Virus record (IMG/VR): IMGVR_UViG_3300025759_000369
Location: 1 to 33,173 of that record
Length of the DNA stretch: 33,173 nucleotides
Source: a virus
Reading direction: 5' to 3' (one strand)
Shown here piece by piece: positions 1 through 9,160 of this stretch. Below the pieces are notes generated by a model. That model did no database searches and was not told where the DNA came from. It worked only from the letters and a program-made list of their open reading frames with translations. Each line of letters opens with the position of its first letter. Position 1 is the stretch's first letter. Position numbers and translations under genes: made by a program.

Positions 1-157
1 TGCTCAAGAAGAAGCAGAGTTAAACGCAGAGTTATCACGTATGGAAGGTGGTATGGCTGCTGCATCTGCTCGCGCTCAAGGCACAGCCTCATTGATAAGT
101 GGATTAGGTGACGCAGCTAAGTTTGGTTATGAAGCTGGTCTTATAGGTGGGGATTAA
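1..157 (+). CDS. Internal virion protein, gp14-like, C-terminal fragment (cut by contig start)
   Basis: The reading frame enters at base 2 and runs to TAA at 155-157, giving the last 51 residues, which end GLIGGD. It is the same protein tail as in the intact copy at 32634-33167, so it is a contig-end fragment and not a second gene. Rejoining the ends gives one 177-residue protein directly upstream of the 602-residue internal protein, two bases apart. The proposed role is a small internal or ejected virion protein in the position of T7 gp14. That rests on gene order and Ala-rich helical composition, not on a clear motif. Confidence 0.85.
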   Translation, partial: AQEEAELNAELSRMEGGMAAASARAQGTASLISGLGDAAKFGYEAGLIGGD

Positions 158-163
158 TAATGG
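1..163. repeat. Left copy of the contig-end overlap
   Basis: These 163 bases recur at 33011-33173 in the same orientation with 160 identities. The three differences (25 c/t, 34 a/g, 37 a/g) are all third-codon changes that leave Asn, Leu and Ser unchanged. The contig therefore closes to a circle of about 33,010 bp. A true replicated terminal repeat should be identical, so the mismatches suggest reads from two co-existing strains. Confidence 0.93.
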
Positions 164-1968
164 CATTACGAATACCAAAATACACATCGCAGCTTGCTCC
201 TACTTCAGATGCCCCTGGTAGATCTATAAGTGCAAGAATGTCTCCTAGCGCTGTTGCTCAAGCAGAGCTAGCTAAAAGCGCACCAGCTTCAGCGCTTATT
301 CAATCAGTCGGTGCATACGCTAAGATGCGTTACAATGCTGAACAAGAGTTGTTGTTAAATGAAGGACTTCTAGAAGCAGAAGAAGGTATACGCCAGGCAG
401 CGTATGATCTAGAGCGTGAAAAAAAATTAAGTAATGTTTTTGGTGGTGACAATATGTGGAAATCGCAAACAGAAGATTTGCGTACACAAGTGTTAGATAA
501 AATTGGAACTAACAGGTTCACACGCCAAAAGTTTATGGATCGTTTTGATCAAATGGAACTTACTAGTAGGTTTCAATTAAAAGACGTTATTGACACTAAG
601 ATAGAAGCAGCGGCGCAAGCTAGTCTTGCACGTAGACAAGAAAATATAGTAACAGAGCTTTCGCAAGTTGGTTTTAATAACTCAGGTGCAATGATTGATT
701 CATACAATCAATTAGTTAGCGGCATTCAAAGTGATATATCTACAGGTGTTAAACAACAAAGATATAGCGAAACTGGTGCAACAATAGCTACATCAAAAAT
801 GAAAATTGATATAGCTAAAAATGTTGTAAGTGCTTACGTGTCTACAACGCCAAGTTTTGCTTTAGGTTTACTAGAAGCTTTAGAAGTTCAAGATTTATTA
901 AATGCTGGAATGGAAGTTGATGTTGAGGACAGGCCAAATGTTCCTGGTGGATCTTATGCGTTACACACACTGCAAAACATACCAAGAGATGAAGCGCTTA
1001 ATATAATTAAAGATTCATTAACTGAGGCTGCTGCTTTTCAAAAAGTACGTGATGACGCGCAAGAAAAAAACGAAAAAGCAAATGAAGAATTGTTAAAATC
1101 ACAAAGTGCAGATCTTGATGAGTTAATGCTTACAATCGATCCTTTAAAAATATTTTCTTTAGAAGACGCGCAAACAGGAACTGAAGCAATTCTTGGAGCA
1201 GGTTTTGAATTTAATACAACAGATACAGGCAGAGTAAGTGGTGCTGAAATACTTACTCAATTAAGACAATGGGCTTTTGGAAATCTTGATGTAACAGAAC
1301 AAAAAAACAAATTTTATTTAGCAAGAATAAATGGTGCAGATTTACGTCCTACAATATCAAATCCAATGACAATGGAAATATTAGCAAAAAAAGAAATACT
1401 AGGAACTTTAACATTTAATGATGTTGATAATGCTAGCGCTGTTTTAACAACTAACGATCAATTGCGTTTTTTCTCAGCAGTTAGAAATAATCAAGATATT
1501 GGCGTAAATAAAGCTAAAAATAACATAAAAAATGCAATGAGATACGATGCTAACTTATTACAAAATATGGATAAAGACGCTGCTGCAAAAATAACTAATG
1601 AAATAAGTAACATATATAGGCAACTTGATACTGAGGTTGACACACGTAGGGCTGCTGGTGAACCTATGACACAACAAGAAGTTATTAATTTAGGTAATAA
1701 ATTAATTTCTGAAGCTCCAGGTATTAAAGATATACTTGATGAACAATACGAAAATTCAATTACAGATGCTACGTTTCAAAATTTATTTTCAGATATTATA
1801 ACGCAAGCCGAAACTTTTCCACAAGAACAGCGTCCAGCAGAAATAATAAAACTTATTGATAAAATGAATGAGCAAGAAAATGTTGCCGAAAATAAAAAAA
1901 ATGCGTCTAAGTCGTTACGTTTACAAATGTTAGATTTAAAGAAAAGATATGAGGGTCTAGCAAGATGA
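160..1968 (+). CDS. Internal virion protein (gp15-like position)
   Basis: 602 residues, almost entirely charged and helical with many Gln, Glu, Lys and Asn, and with no signal peptide or clear membrane segment. Residues 40-160 look like long amphipathic helices. The ATG follows the gp14-like stop by two bases with a GGTGGGG ribosome site. The 3' end overlaps the next gene by four bases (ATGA). In T7-type phages the genes after the tail tube encode internal core proteins (gp14, gp15, gp16) that are ejected into the host and form a channel across the envelope. This gene is in the gp15 place and has similar helical composition. Function is inferred from order; no enzyme motif was found. Codons are strongly A/T-ending. 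Confidence 0.6.
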   Translation: MALRIPKYTSQLAPTSDAPGRSISARMSPSAVAQAELAKSAPASALIQSVGAYAKMRYNAEQELLLNEGLLEAEEGIRQAAYDLEREKKLSNVFGGDNMWKSQTEDLRTQVLDKIGTNRFTRQKFMDRFDQMELTSRFQLKDVIDTKIEAAAQASLARRQENIVTELSQVGFNNSGAMIDSYNQLVSGIQSDISTGVKQQRYSETGATIATSKMKIDIAKNVVSAYVSTTPSFALGLLEALEVQDLLNAGMEVDVEDRPNVPGGSYALHTLQNIPRDEALNIIKDSLTEAAAFQKVRDDAQEKNEKANEELLKSQSADLDELMLTIDPLKIFSLEDAQTGTEAILGAGFEFNTTDTGRVSGAEILTQLRQWAFGNLDVTEQKNKFYLARINGADLRPTISNPMTMEILAKKEILGTLTFNDVDNASAVLTTNDQLRFFSAVRNNQDIGVNKAKNNIKNAMRYDANLLQNMDKDAAAKITNEISNIYRQLDTEVDTRRAAGEPMTQQEVINLGNKLISEAPGIKDILDEQYENSITDATFQNLFSDIITQAETFPQEQRPAEIIKLIDKMNEQENVAENKKNASKSLRLQMLDLKKRYEGLAR

Positions 1969-4355
1969 ACTTAGAATACTATAGCATTGATGAGGAGCTT
2001 GATAAGTACGAAGAAGCTGCAAGATTTAAAGGCGCAAATTTTCCCGACACGCCATCAATGGTTGACGGTACATCATTCAATGCATCTAAAAACGTAGAAG
2101 AAGTTTTTACAAAGATGCCTAATGGTGGTCACGTTAAAATTGCGGAGCGTGAAATAACACCGGAAGCAAAGATTATGCGGTACAACGCTGCGTTGCGTGA
2201 GCAAGGTATTACACCTACAGCAGATGATTTCTATGCTGCTGGTTTTGACGATGAGCAAATAAAATCTGCTGGTTTTTTAGATATAGAAAGTACAAGTGGT
2301 GGACGTACAGAGCCCCTAAGTGAATATGAAAAAATGTTTGTTGAAAGACAAGGTGGTGAAGTTTATGACCCACCAGAAATAACATTTGGTCAAAAAGCTG
2401 CTGACTTAGCTGCATCTACAGGCAGAGTTGTTGCCGGTGGTATTCAAGACACAGTGGCAGGTCTTGCTGGAACTGCTGATGATATAGGTGAAGCGTTACC
2501 AAGTCTTGGTTATTTTTACATGGGGCCAGACGGTTTAGAATATTCTCGTGAAAAAAAAGAAGGGCATTTGCGAGCGGATAAAGCTTTTGAAAATGGGTTG
2601 GCAAATCTTGGTGTTAAAGTTCCAGAAGGTGATGGTCCTATAGAATCTTTAGCAAGAGGCTTAATGCAATTTGCTGCTGGTATGTCAATCGCTCCGGTTA
2701 AAGGCGTAAATTTTCTAAGCATGATGTTAAGAGGTGGGTTTGCCGATGCGCTGTTAGATCCAGAAGAAGGTAATATTTCAACACTAGCTAGAGAATATGG
2801 TTTTGATAATGCAATACTGGAGTTTTTAGATAGTAAGGTAGACGAAGAGGCATCGGCTTTAGAACGATTAGGCGCTAGAGTTACTAACACTTTTGAGGGT
2901 ATTTTAGCTGGTGGTGTTATTGATGGTCTTATAAAAACATTAGGTTTTGGTCTTAAAAAAGTAAAAGGAGACAAAAGTTTAGTTGAGTATCTCCGTGGAA
3001 AATTTGGTGTTGTAAAAGACAGATTAAATCAACCTGGAGAAATGCCACCAGTAGGTAGTCTTGGTGGTAATATGTTTGTAACTAATAAAACAAGTGCAGA
3101 CGATGGTTTCCCAGGCAGAATATCAACAAGACTTCCAACAGCTAAAGCATCGACTGAAGATGCAATGACAGGCGATTTAATTGTTGGTTTAGATGAAATG
3201 AAATCAGACCCAGCACTTTATGAGTTTAATGTTAACATAACTAAAGATTATCCAAATATGCTAAGTGTTCCTAATGAAACTGTTGATGAAACAGCAGAGC
3301 GATTTATAGAACACGCTAAAGATAATTTACTTTATTTACATGATAAAGTACCTGAGACAACAAGGGCTCGCAGCCAAAAATGGTATGATGGTGCAAGAGC
3401 TATAACAGACTCTTGGTCACAAGAATACGGAATTTCAGATACATCTATTGCCGGTGCTTTAGCTGCTTTATCTCCGCAAAAAGATTGGTATCAAAATGTA
3501 AGTTTAGCGCAACGTGTTCTTGACGTAGCTATAAAACAAAAAGATTTTAAATTTGCTAATGAAATGGAACAAACGTTTAGATCTTTACCGTCATTAAATA
3601 AACCTAAGTACGAACCATTATTAAATCTTATAAAAGGTAAATCTTATTCAGAAATAGTTGATGAAGATCCAGCAGTGCAAGCAACATTAAGAGGTTTGTT
3701 TGTAAGGTTATACGATCAGACTTATAATAAACCAGATTATCGTATTGTAGGCCCAGAAGGTGATTTTCTAGACGTTGCTACAAATGCAGATGGTTCGCCA
3801 AGTAAAACAGCTTGGGGTTCGTTAAATGAAATTGGCAAAGCCGTTGCGTCTATTGATGCAAACGGAGATGTTAAAACTATTTCTAAATTAATGGGTGAAC
3901 GTCATAAAGTTAGAAATTTCTATAATAATATATACAGTCCTAATGCTTTATTCGGTGATGTAACTATAGATACTCACGCTGTTGCTGGTGCTTTGTTACG
4001 TCCGTTATCAGGTAACTCTTTAGAGGTAGATCATAATTTTAAAAATATGAGTGTTAAAGGCAGAGGCACTACCAAAGGTTCTACTGTATCAGGCATATCA
4101 GGCAATTATGGTTTATATGCAGAGGCGTATAGACGCGCTGCTGCTGAACGTGGTATACTACCTAGACAAATGCAATCAATTACATGGGAAGCGGTTCGAG
4201 GTTTATTTACTGATAAGTTTAAACAAAGTGCAAAAAATGTGGCAGATATTGACGCTATATGGCAAAGATATAAAAACGGTGAAATTGATTTAAATCAAAC
4301 AAGGAGTTTAGTGGATGAAAGAGCCGGTGGAATTAACCCCCCAACTTGGGAATAA
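1965..4355 (+). CDS. Large internal virion protein with HhH-GPD-like C-terminal domain
   Basis: 796 residues. Residues 140-180 form a Gly/Ala-rich amphipathic segment (AASTGRVVAGGIQD) and residues 230-330 contain mildly hydrophobic helices, as expected of ejected virion proteins that meet a membrane. Residues about 434-750 form a separate domain with the motifs AALSPQKDWYQN (500-511), GERHKVRNFYNNIY (644-657), GDVTIDTHAV (664-673) and LPRQMQSITWEAVRGLF (732-748). The V-T-I-D-T-H segment after a Lys-containing helix recalls the catalytic Asp region (VDTHV) of HhH-GPD DNA glycosylases. I also recall this motif set from uncharacterised phage structural proteins. It sits between two other internal proteins and overlaps the next small gene by 41 bases. 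Virion location is inferred from order; enzymatic activity is speculative. Confidence 0.6.
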   Translation: MNLEYYSIDEELDKYEEAARFKGANFPDTPSMVDGTSFNASKNVEEVFTKMPNGGHVKIAEREITPEAKIMRYNAALREQGITPTADDFYAAGFDDEQIKSAGFLDIESTSGGRTEPLSEYEKMFVERQGGEVYDPPEITFGQKAADLAASTGRVVAGGIQDTVAGLAGTADDIGEALPSLGYFYMGPDGLEYSREKKEGHLRADKAFENGLANLGVKVPEGDGPIESLARGLMQFAAGMSIAPVKGVNFLSMMLRGGFADALLDPEEGNISTLAREYGFDNAILEFLDSKVDEEASALERLGARVTNTFEGILAGGVIDGLIKTLGFGLKKVKGDKSLVEYLRGKFGVVKDRLNQPGEMPPVGSLGGNMFVTNKTSADDGFPGRISTRLPTAKASTEDAMTGDLIVGLDEMKSDPALYEFNVNITKDYPNMLSVPNETVDETAERFIEHAKDNLLYLHDKVPETTRARSQKWYDGARAITDSWSQEYGISDTSIAGALAALSPQKDWYQNVSLAQRVLDVAIKQKDFKFANEMEQTFRSLPSLNKPKYEPLLNLIKGKSYSEIVDEDPAVQATLRGLFVRLYDQTYNKPDYRIVGPEGDFLDVATNADGSPSKTAWGSLNEIGKAVASIDANGDVKTISKLMGERHKVRNFYNNIYSPNALFGDVTIDTHAVAGALLRPLSGNSLEVDHNFKNMSVKGRGTTKGSTVSGISGNYGLYAEAYRRAAAERGILPRQMQSITWEAVRGLFTDKFKQSAKNVADIDAIWQRYKNGEIDLNQTRSLVDERAGGINPPTWE

Positions 4356-4497
4356 TGACGGTGTGTTAACTCTTATGAAAAGATTTAATTTGCCTATTAC
4401 ACGAGAACAATACATAGAGCTAGCATTTCTTGGAGATAAACCCAAGCTTGGCGCAGAAGAAGAAGCAAGTCTTCCAGAGCAATTTCAATTAAAGTGA
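4315..4497 (+). CDS. Small hypothetical protein overlapping the internal protein gene
   Basis: 60 residues, acidic and soluble, with a compact pattern (LTLMKRFNLPITREQYIEL) and no membrane segment. An AAGGAG ribosome site lies eight bases before the ATG, inside the end of the upstream gene, and the frames overlap by 41 bases. The stop is six bases before the next large internal protein gene. The good ribosome site and natural amino-acid pattern argue that it is real. It may be a chaperone or linker for the neighbouring internal proteins, but nothing shows this directly. Confidence 0.72.
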   Translation: MKEPVELTPQLGNNDGVLTLMKRFNLPITREQYIELAFLGDKPKLGAEEEASLPEQFQLK

Positions 4498-4503
4498 TTT
4501 AGT

Positions 4504-7500
4504 ATGGCGATTGATCCAACACAAATAGCAGAACAACAAGAGCAGCAAGAACGCATTACTGCTGTTGGAGCCCCGACTGAATTTGCTAAAGGCCCAGAGC
4601 GAGAAGGTGATGTAGAAATTGCAGGGTTTGGTAGAGACTTAATGAAAAGCATTATGTCAGAATTTAATAAACCGCCGCCGCCAGTAGAAAATATAATAAA
4701 AACGCCGCAAGAAGCACCATTGCTTGATGAGACTGTTGACCCAGAGCAATTAAAAAAAGACAAAGCTGCTGAAACTTTATCTCCAGAGGGTTTTGAAGAA
4801 TTTGAAAAACGTGGTTTTACTGCAAAGCCAACTGAAACAGCAGAAGCAGTTCGTGTTGCTAAAGAAGCTATTGATGAAGTTAGGGCAGCAGATTTAGATC
4901 CTGTTAATGAAATAAATAAACAAACTGATAAACCGGAATATAATAAAGTAATTGAAAACGCTAACAAGGCAATAGAAGGAGAAGTGCCTGAAGTTTCTCC
5001 ATTAGAAGAAGTTGTGCTTCCTAATATTGAAGTAGAAGCAAAATCTATAGCAGAAGGTGGCGATTTTAATTTAGAAAATATGAAAACATCAGACGATGTT
5101 GGTAAACTTATTACTGCTGTTTCTGAGGTTAGTAAGTTAGAGATAAGTCAAGCTAAACGATTTAAAATACCAAACAATGTTACAAAAGAAAATGCGGCTG
5201 CACTTTTAGCTGACGAGCTTGGATTTACTGAAAGATTTTTAAATAGACGTATTGAAGACGGTTTATTGTTAGGTGAAGAGCTTGTTGCTGCGCGTGAAAT
5301 TTTTGTTGTGCAGGGTGAAAAAATTATGAACCTTGCAGACAAAATAAATACCGGTGTTTCTACATCTAGTGAAAAATTAGAATTTCGTAGACAGTTAGCA
5401 ATCTATCATGGTTTTCATATGCATCTTAAAGGGTTTCAAACAGAAACTGCTAGGGCATTACAATCATTTGGAATAGAAGTAGGTGGTGAAGATGGGGCTC
5501 TAGCTTTAGCCGGTAGAGCGCGAGAAGCATTAGAGCAGCTAGGTGGTGGTGAAGGAATTACTGATGACATAGCAAAAGCAGCAGCTAGTGTTGTGCAAGA
5601 AAAAGGTTTTAAGGGTCTTAACAGATTTATCAATAAAGTTGTTTTTGCAAAAACACGCGCTGCTATAGCAGAAGCTTATATGGCAGGTTTGTTAACGTCA
5701 CCGGCTACAAATTTTAAAAACATAATTTCTAACGCTTTGTGGATGACGTATCAATTACCAACAGAAACACTTGCAGGTATTTACGGTACAGGTATTAGAA
5801 GTGTTCGCCAGGCAAGAGGTTTGCCAATAGACCCAGAGCAAGTGTATATAGAAGATACAGCGTTACGTGTTAAGGGTTGGCTTGATAGTTTTGGTGATGC
5901 TTTAAAAGTAGCGTCTATAGCATTTAAATCAGAGAAACCGTCTATAAAAGCAAGAGCAGAAATAGAAGATTACTCAACAGGTTTTAGACTTGCAGATGAA
6001 ACACCATTGTCAGGGCCAATAAATTTTATATTTAAAGGCGTAAGGTTGCCATTTAGAGCGTTACTATTTGGCGATGAGTTTTTTAAAACAATTTCACAAC
6101 GTGGTGAATTGTATGTGCAATCGAATAGAGCGTACAGAAAAGCGTTGTATGAAGGTAAAGATGTTACAGAAGCGATGGATGAAGCAGGTATGGTTTTGCT
6201 TGATCCAGACTCAGTAGCAAAAGAATTAGACCAAACAGCTAAATATAATACATTGCAAGATGATACAGAAATTTTTGGTTTAGATATTAGCGCTCCTGGT
6301 ATGGCTATTCAAAAATTAAGTTTAGGACCAATACCATTTGGTCAATGGTTAATGCCATTTGTAAAAACACCAACAAGTGCTGTTATAAAGTCATTGGAAA
6401 TGTCAGGTATAAACCCACAAGTTTACAAAGATATGCTTACAGGAACTCCAGCGCAACAACAAAAAGCTATGGCAAAAGTTTCAATGGCTGGGGCTTCTTT
6501 CTTTTATGTTCAAAACAAAGTTGCTGAAGGTAGAATGACAGGTGCAATGCCTATGGACAAAGTTGCTAGAGAAGCATTACCACCAGGATGGCAACCGTAC
6601 AGTTTTGTTTTTAAGGGCGAAGGATGGCCCGAAGGTGTAGATAAATTGTATAATGATATGGGCATACCTAATGGCCCATTGATGTATGTATCTTATTCTG
6701 GGTGGGAACCTGTTGGCGGTGTATTAGCTTTTATGACAACAGCTAATGAGGCAGTATACGGCAACGATGTACAGGGTACAGGCGCAAGAGCATTGGCTGC
6801 TGTTGGATCTATTGCAAAATACTATGCTGAGTTGCCAATGCTTCAAGGACTATCAGACATAAGCACAATATTAGATAATGACAGCTTTGCTGATATGTTT
6901 CGTGATGCACCTCATTTGTTTAGAGGGCCAATAGAAGGATCAACTATTGGTGGTTTTCCAAATGTTTGGGCAGCAGCGCAACGTATGGGTTTCAGAGTTG
7001 GAGATCCAACAGTACGCAATCCATATGGTGATTTTGATTATTATACTATGGAAGATGTTACGCAAACAAACCCTGACGGTACATTTAAATATCTGCATCC
7101 AAACGGTACAGATCCAGATTATAGGCTTGTAGGCAGAGCAAAACTTGGTATTGCTGTGAGAGGTGGTCAACCTCATATAGCAGAAGAAATGTCTATGTTG
7201 CTTGACAAAATAAAATCTATGCGAGCAAAAGATAGTTTTTTTCAAGAGGAAGAAGATTACAATGCTGTTAAGCGTGACACACTTGGTAGGGCTTATGGTT
7301 CAGAAGATGTTAGTTTTGCAACGAATCCATATATGGCTCTATGGAATAATTTTACTGGCATCCGTATGCGTCCAGCGGAAAAACCAACAAATGTTGAAAT
7401 TGAATTGATGCGATTACATGGAAGCAATAATGCTTGGGCTCTATCAAATCCTAAAAGTTACAATGGGATGAAGTTAAGTTTTCGAGCGCAAATGGATTTA

Positions 7501-7845
7501 GTTAATGAAGCTAAGAATATACAAAGAGATAACATTCCTGGTTTAGGTGGTATGGTTACTTTTCAAGAAGCATTAGAAAATTTAACAACTAGAACAAACA
7601 CACGCCAAGGCCGGTTGTATTCAGATGATATGAGAAAAGCTGGCGAAAGTGATTTAAGCATGGATGCTAAACGGTTTTATTTAATTAAAGATTTAGAAAA
7701 GAAATTTTACGATAAAGCATGGCGAGTTTTAATGACAGATCCAAGCTATCAATCTATTCCATACTATGCTAAACTACGGCAAGCTTTTGATGATAGAGAG
7801 GCAGCTAGCAACAAAATTAAAGAAAAAGGTATGTTACCAAGATGA
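4504..7845 (+). CDS. Very large internal virion protein (gp16-like position)
   Basis: 1113 residues, the largest product. Residues 1-180 are acidic, rich in Glu, Pro and Ala, and probably flexible. Residues about 380-700 alternate charged helices with hydrophobic patches, including MAGLLTSPATNFKN at about 393 and GPIPFGQWLMPFVKTP in the following 250 residues. The C-terminal third is mixed alpha/beta. No lysozyme or transglycosylase motif of the T7 gp16 type was recognised. Position after two other internal proteins and before the fibre adaptor matches the last ejected protein of T7-type phages. Its stop overlaps the fibre gene by four bases (ATGA). Structural or ejection role by context; molecular function unknown. 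Confidence 0.62.
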   Translation: MAIDPTQIAEQQEQQERITAVGAPTEFAKGPEREGDVEIAGFGRDLMKSIMSEFNKPPPPVENIIKTPQEAPLLDETVDPEQLKKDKAAETLSPEGFEEFEKRGFTAKPTETAEAVRVAKEAIDEVRAADLDPVNEINKQTDKPEYNKVIENANKAIEGEVPEVSPLEEVVLPNIEVEAKSIAEGGDFNLENMKTSDDVGKLITAVSEVSKLEISQAKRFKIPNNVTKENAAALLADELGFTERFLNRRIEDGLLLGEELVAAREIFVVQGEKIMNLADKINTGVSTSSEKLEFRRQLAIYHGFHMHLKGFQTETARALQSFGIEVGGEDGALALAGRAREALEQLGGGEGITDDIAKAAASVVQEKGFKGLNRFINKVVFAKTRAAIAEAYMAGLLTSPATNFKNIISNALWMTYQLPTETLAGIYGTGIRSVRQARGLPIDPEQVYIEDTALRVKGWLDSFGDALKVASIAFKSEKPSIKARAEIEDYSTGFRLADETPLSGPINFIFKGVRLPFRALLFGDEFFKTISQRGELYVQSNRAYRKALYEGKDVTEAMDEAGMVLLDPDSVAKELDQTAKYNTLQDDTEIFGLDISAPGMAIQKLSLGPIPFGQWLMPFVKTPTSAVIKSLEMSGINPQVYKDMLTGTPAQQQKAMAKVSMAGASFFYVQNKVAEGRMTGAMPMDKVAREALPPGWQPYSFVFKGEGWPEGVDKLYNDMGIPNGPLMYVSYSGWEPVGGVLAFMTTANEAVYGNDVQGTGARALAAVGSIAKYYAELPMLQGLSDISTILDNDSFADMFRDAPHLFRGPIEGSTIGGFPNVWAAAQRMGFRVGDPTVRNPYGDFDYYTMEDVTQTNPDGTFKYLHPNGTDPDYRLVGRAKLGIAVRGGQPHIAEEMSMLLDKIKSMRAKDSFFQEEEDYNAVKRDTLGRAYGSEDVSFATNPYMALWNNFTGIRMRPAEKPTNVEIELMRLHGSNNAWALSNPKSYNGMKLSFRAQMDLVNEAKNIQRDNIPGLGGMVTFQEALENLTTRTNTRQGRLYSDDMRKAGESDLSMDAKRFYLIKDLEKKFYDKAWRVLMTDPSYQSIPYYAKLRQAFDDREAASNKIKEKGMLPR

Positions 7846-8798
7846 CAGTTAGTAGCGCAACAAACAAAGTAAGCTATAACGGCAATGGCTCAACAACAGT
7901 TTTTGCTTATGGCTTTAAGATTTTTGATCAGGATGATCTTACTGTTATTTTACGTAATGCAAGTGGTGGTGAGACTACGCAAAGCATTTCTACAAACTAC
8001 ACTGTAAGCGGTGTAGGTAGTGCTAGTGGTGGTAATGTTACTATGGGTACTGCGCCAGCTAGTGGTGAAAGTTTAACAATTATTCGTGAGCAGCCTTTAA
8101 CGCAAGGCTTAGACCTTGTTGCTAACGATCCATTCCCTGCTGCAAGTTTTGAAGATCAATTAGATAAACTGACGTTTATGGTGCAACAGCATCAGGAAGA
8201 ATTAAACAGGTCTGTTAAAGGTTCTAAGACAACCACAATTACAGATCCTACATTTACTGAGGATGCTACAGCCAGGGCAAACAAAGTCTTTGCTTTTGAT
8301 GCATCAGGTAACATTGATATTACGCAAGAGATCGGCGTTTATAAAGGTAACTGGGCAGCTGGTACAACTTACGCTGTGCGTGACCTGGTAAAGGATACAA
8401 GCACTAATAACATCTTTATCGCTATAACCGCTCATACATCTAGCGGATCTCAGCCACTTACAACAAACACAGATAGCGCTAAGTGGGCAGTTATAGTAGA
8501 CGCTGCGGCGGCAACGACATCAGCAAATGCTGCGGCCTCAAGTGCAACTGCAAGCGCAAATAGTGCAACTGCATCGGCGTCCAGTGCGTCAACTTCAACT
8601 ACAAAAGCATCAGAGTCAGCTGCATCAGCGGCAACAAGTAGCACAAAAGCTTCGGAATCGGCTGCATCGGCTGCGGCTGCATTAACAAGTCAGAATGCTG
8701 CGGCAACTTCAGCAACTGCTGCCGCGTCATCTGCATCATCAGCGGCGGCTGCTGGAGAAACCGCTGCGACAAGTTTAGCCATTGCTCTAGGAGGGTAA
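7842..8798 (+). CDS. Tail fibre / adaptor protein, T7 gp17-like N-terminus
   Basis: 318 residues. Residues 1-130 match the T7 tail-fibre N-terminal domain pattern: VSYNGNGSTTVFAYGFKIF, then TQGLDLVANDPFPAASFEDQLDKLT, which docks fibres to the tail. Residues about 155-210 resemble a carbohydrate-binding module found in chitinases and fibres (YKGNWAAGTTYAVRDLV, then a WAV strand). The last 100 residues are an Ala/Ser/Thr-rich low-complexity tract with repeated SAASAATSS, probably a trimeric coiled stalk. It lacks a receptor-binding tip, so it probably acts as an adaptor onto which the separate fibre proteins downstream are mounted. The start is fixed by the ATGA overlap with the upstream gene. 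Confidence 0.85.
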   Translation: MTVSSATNKVSYNGNGSTTVFAYGFKIFDQDDLTVILRNASGGETTQSISTNYTVSGVGSASGGNVTMGTAPASGESLTIIREQPLTQGLDLVANDPFPAASFEDQLDKLTFMVQQHQEELNRSVKGSKTTTITDPTFTEDATARANKVFAFDASGNIDITQEIGVYKGNWAAGTTYAVRDLVKDTSTNNIFIAITAHTSSGSQPLTTNTDSAKWAVIVDAAAATTSANAAASSATASANSATASASSASTSTTKASESAASAATSSTKASESAASAAAALTSQNAAATSATAAASSASSAAAAGETAATSLAIALGG

Positions 8799-8804
8799 TA
8801 TAAC

Positions 8805-9158
8805 ATGCCAAATGCATTTAAAGTAATCACCAGGGATGTTTGTCCAGCTTCGAGTGGAACGCCCGAAACGCTGTACACAGTGCAAACTGGATCAACGCTG
8901 GTCGTTCTAGGTTTGACATTAAGTAATGTTCATAACGCCCAAGTCACTGCATCTGTCACGATAGTCAGTACAACAACGCAAACATCACAAACGCAAAACA
9001 CAACGGCGCATATTATTAAGGATGCAGCGATACCAGCTGGGTCAACGCTATCTGTGCTAGATGGAAAAATTGTTTTGAACGTGGGTGACATCGTTAAGAT
9101 CGATTGTTCGGTAGCAGATAAGATAAGCGCTACAATGAGTTATATGGAGCAGACATAG
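8805..9158 (+). CDS. Small beta-rich virion protein, probably fibre or tail associated
   Basis: 117 residues, rich in Thr, Val and Ser with alternating beta pattern (TLYTVQTGSTLVVLGLTLSN; later VLDGKIVLNVGDIVKI). No signal peptide or membrane segment. An AGGAGGGT ribosome site lies upstream, overlapping the end of the previous gene. It sits between the fibre adaptor and the long fibre gene, three bases from the latter. The pattern resembles small beta-sandwich structural proteins found next to phage fibres. Virion association is inferred; no binding site or enzyme motif is visible. Confidence 0.65.
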   Translation: MPNAFKVITRDVCPASSGTPETLYTVQTGSTLVVLGLTLSNVHNAQVTASVTIVSTTTQTSQTQNTTAHIIKDAAIPAGSTLSVLDGKIVLNVGDIVKIDCSVADKISATMSYMEQT

Positions 9159-9160
9159 AG

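Noticed and set aside
1-163. True direct terminal repeat of the virion DNA
   Set aside because: The two copies differ at three silent sites and the ends fall inside a coding gene, so assembly overlap of a circular or permuted genome is more likely.
2516-2974. 152-codon frame on the - strand
   Set aside because: Antisense to the large internal protein gene, low-complexity Ser/Pro/Lys product, no ribosome site or neighbours.
4485-4967. 160-codon frame on the - strand
   Set aside because: Antisense shadow of the acidic N-terminus of the 1113-residue protein; Ser-rich mirror composition.
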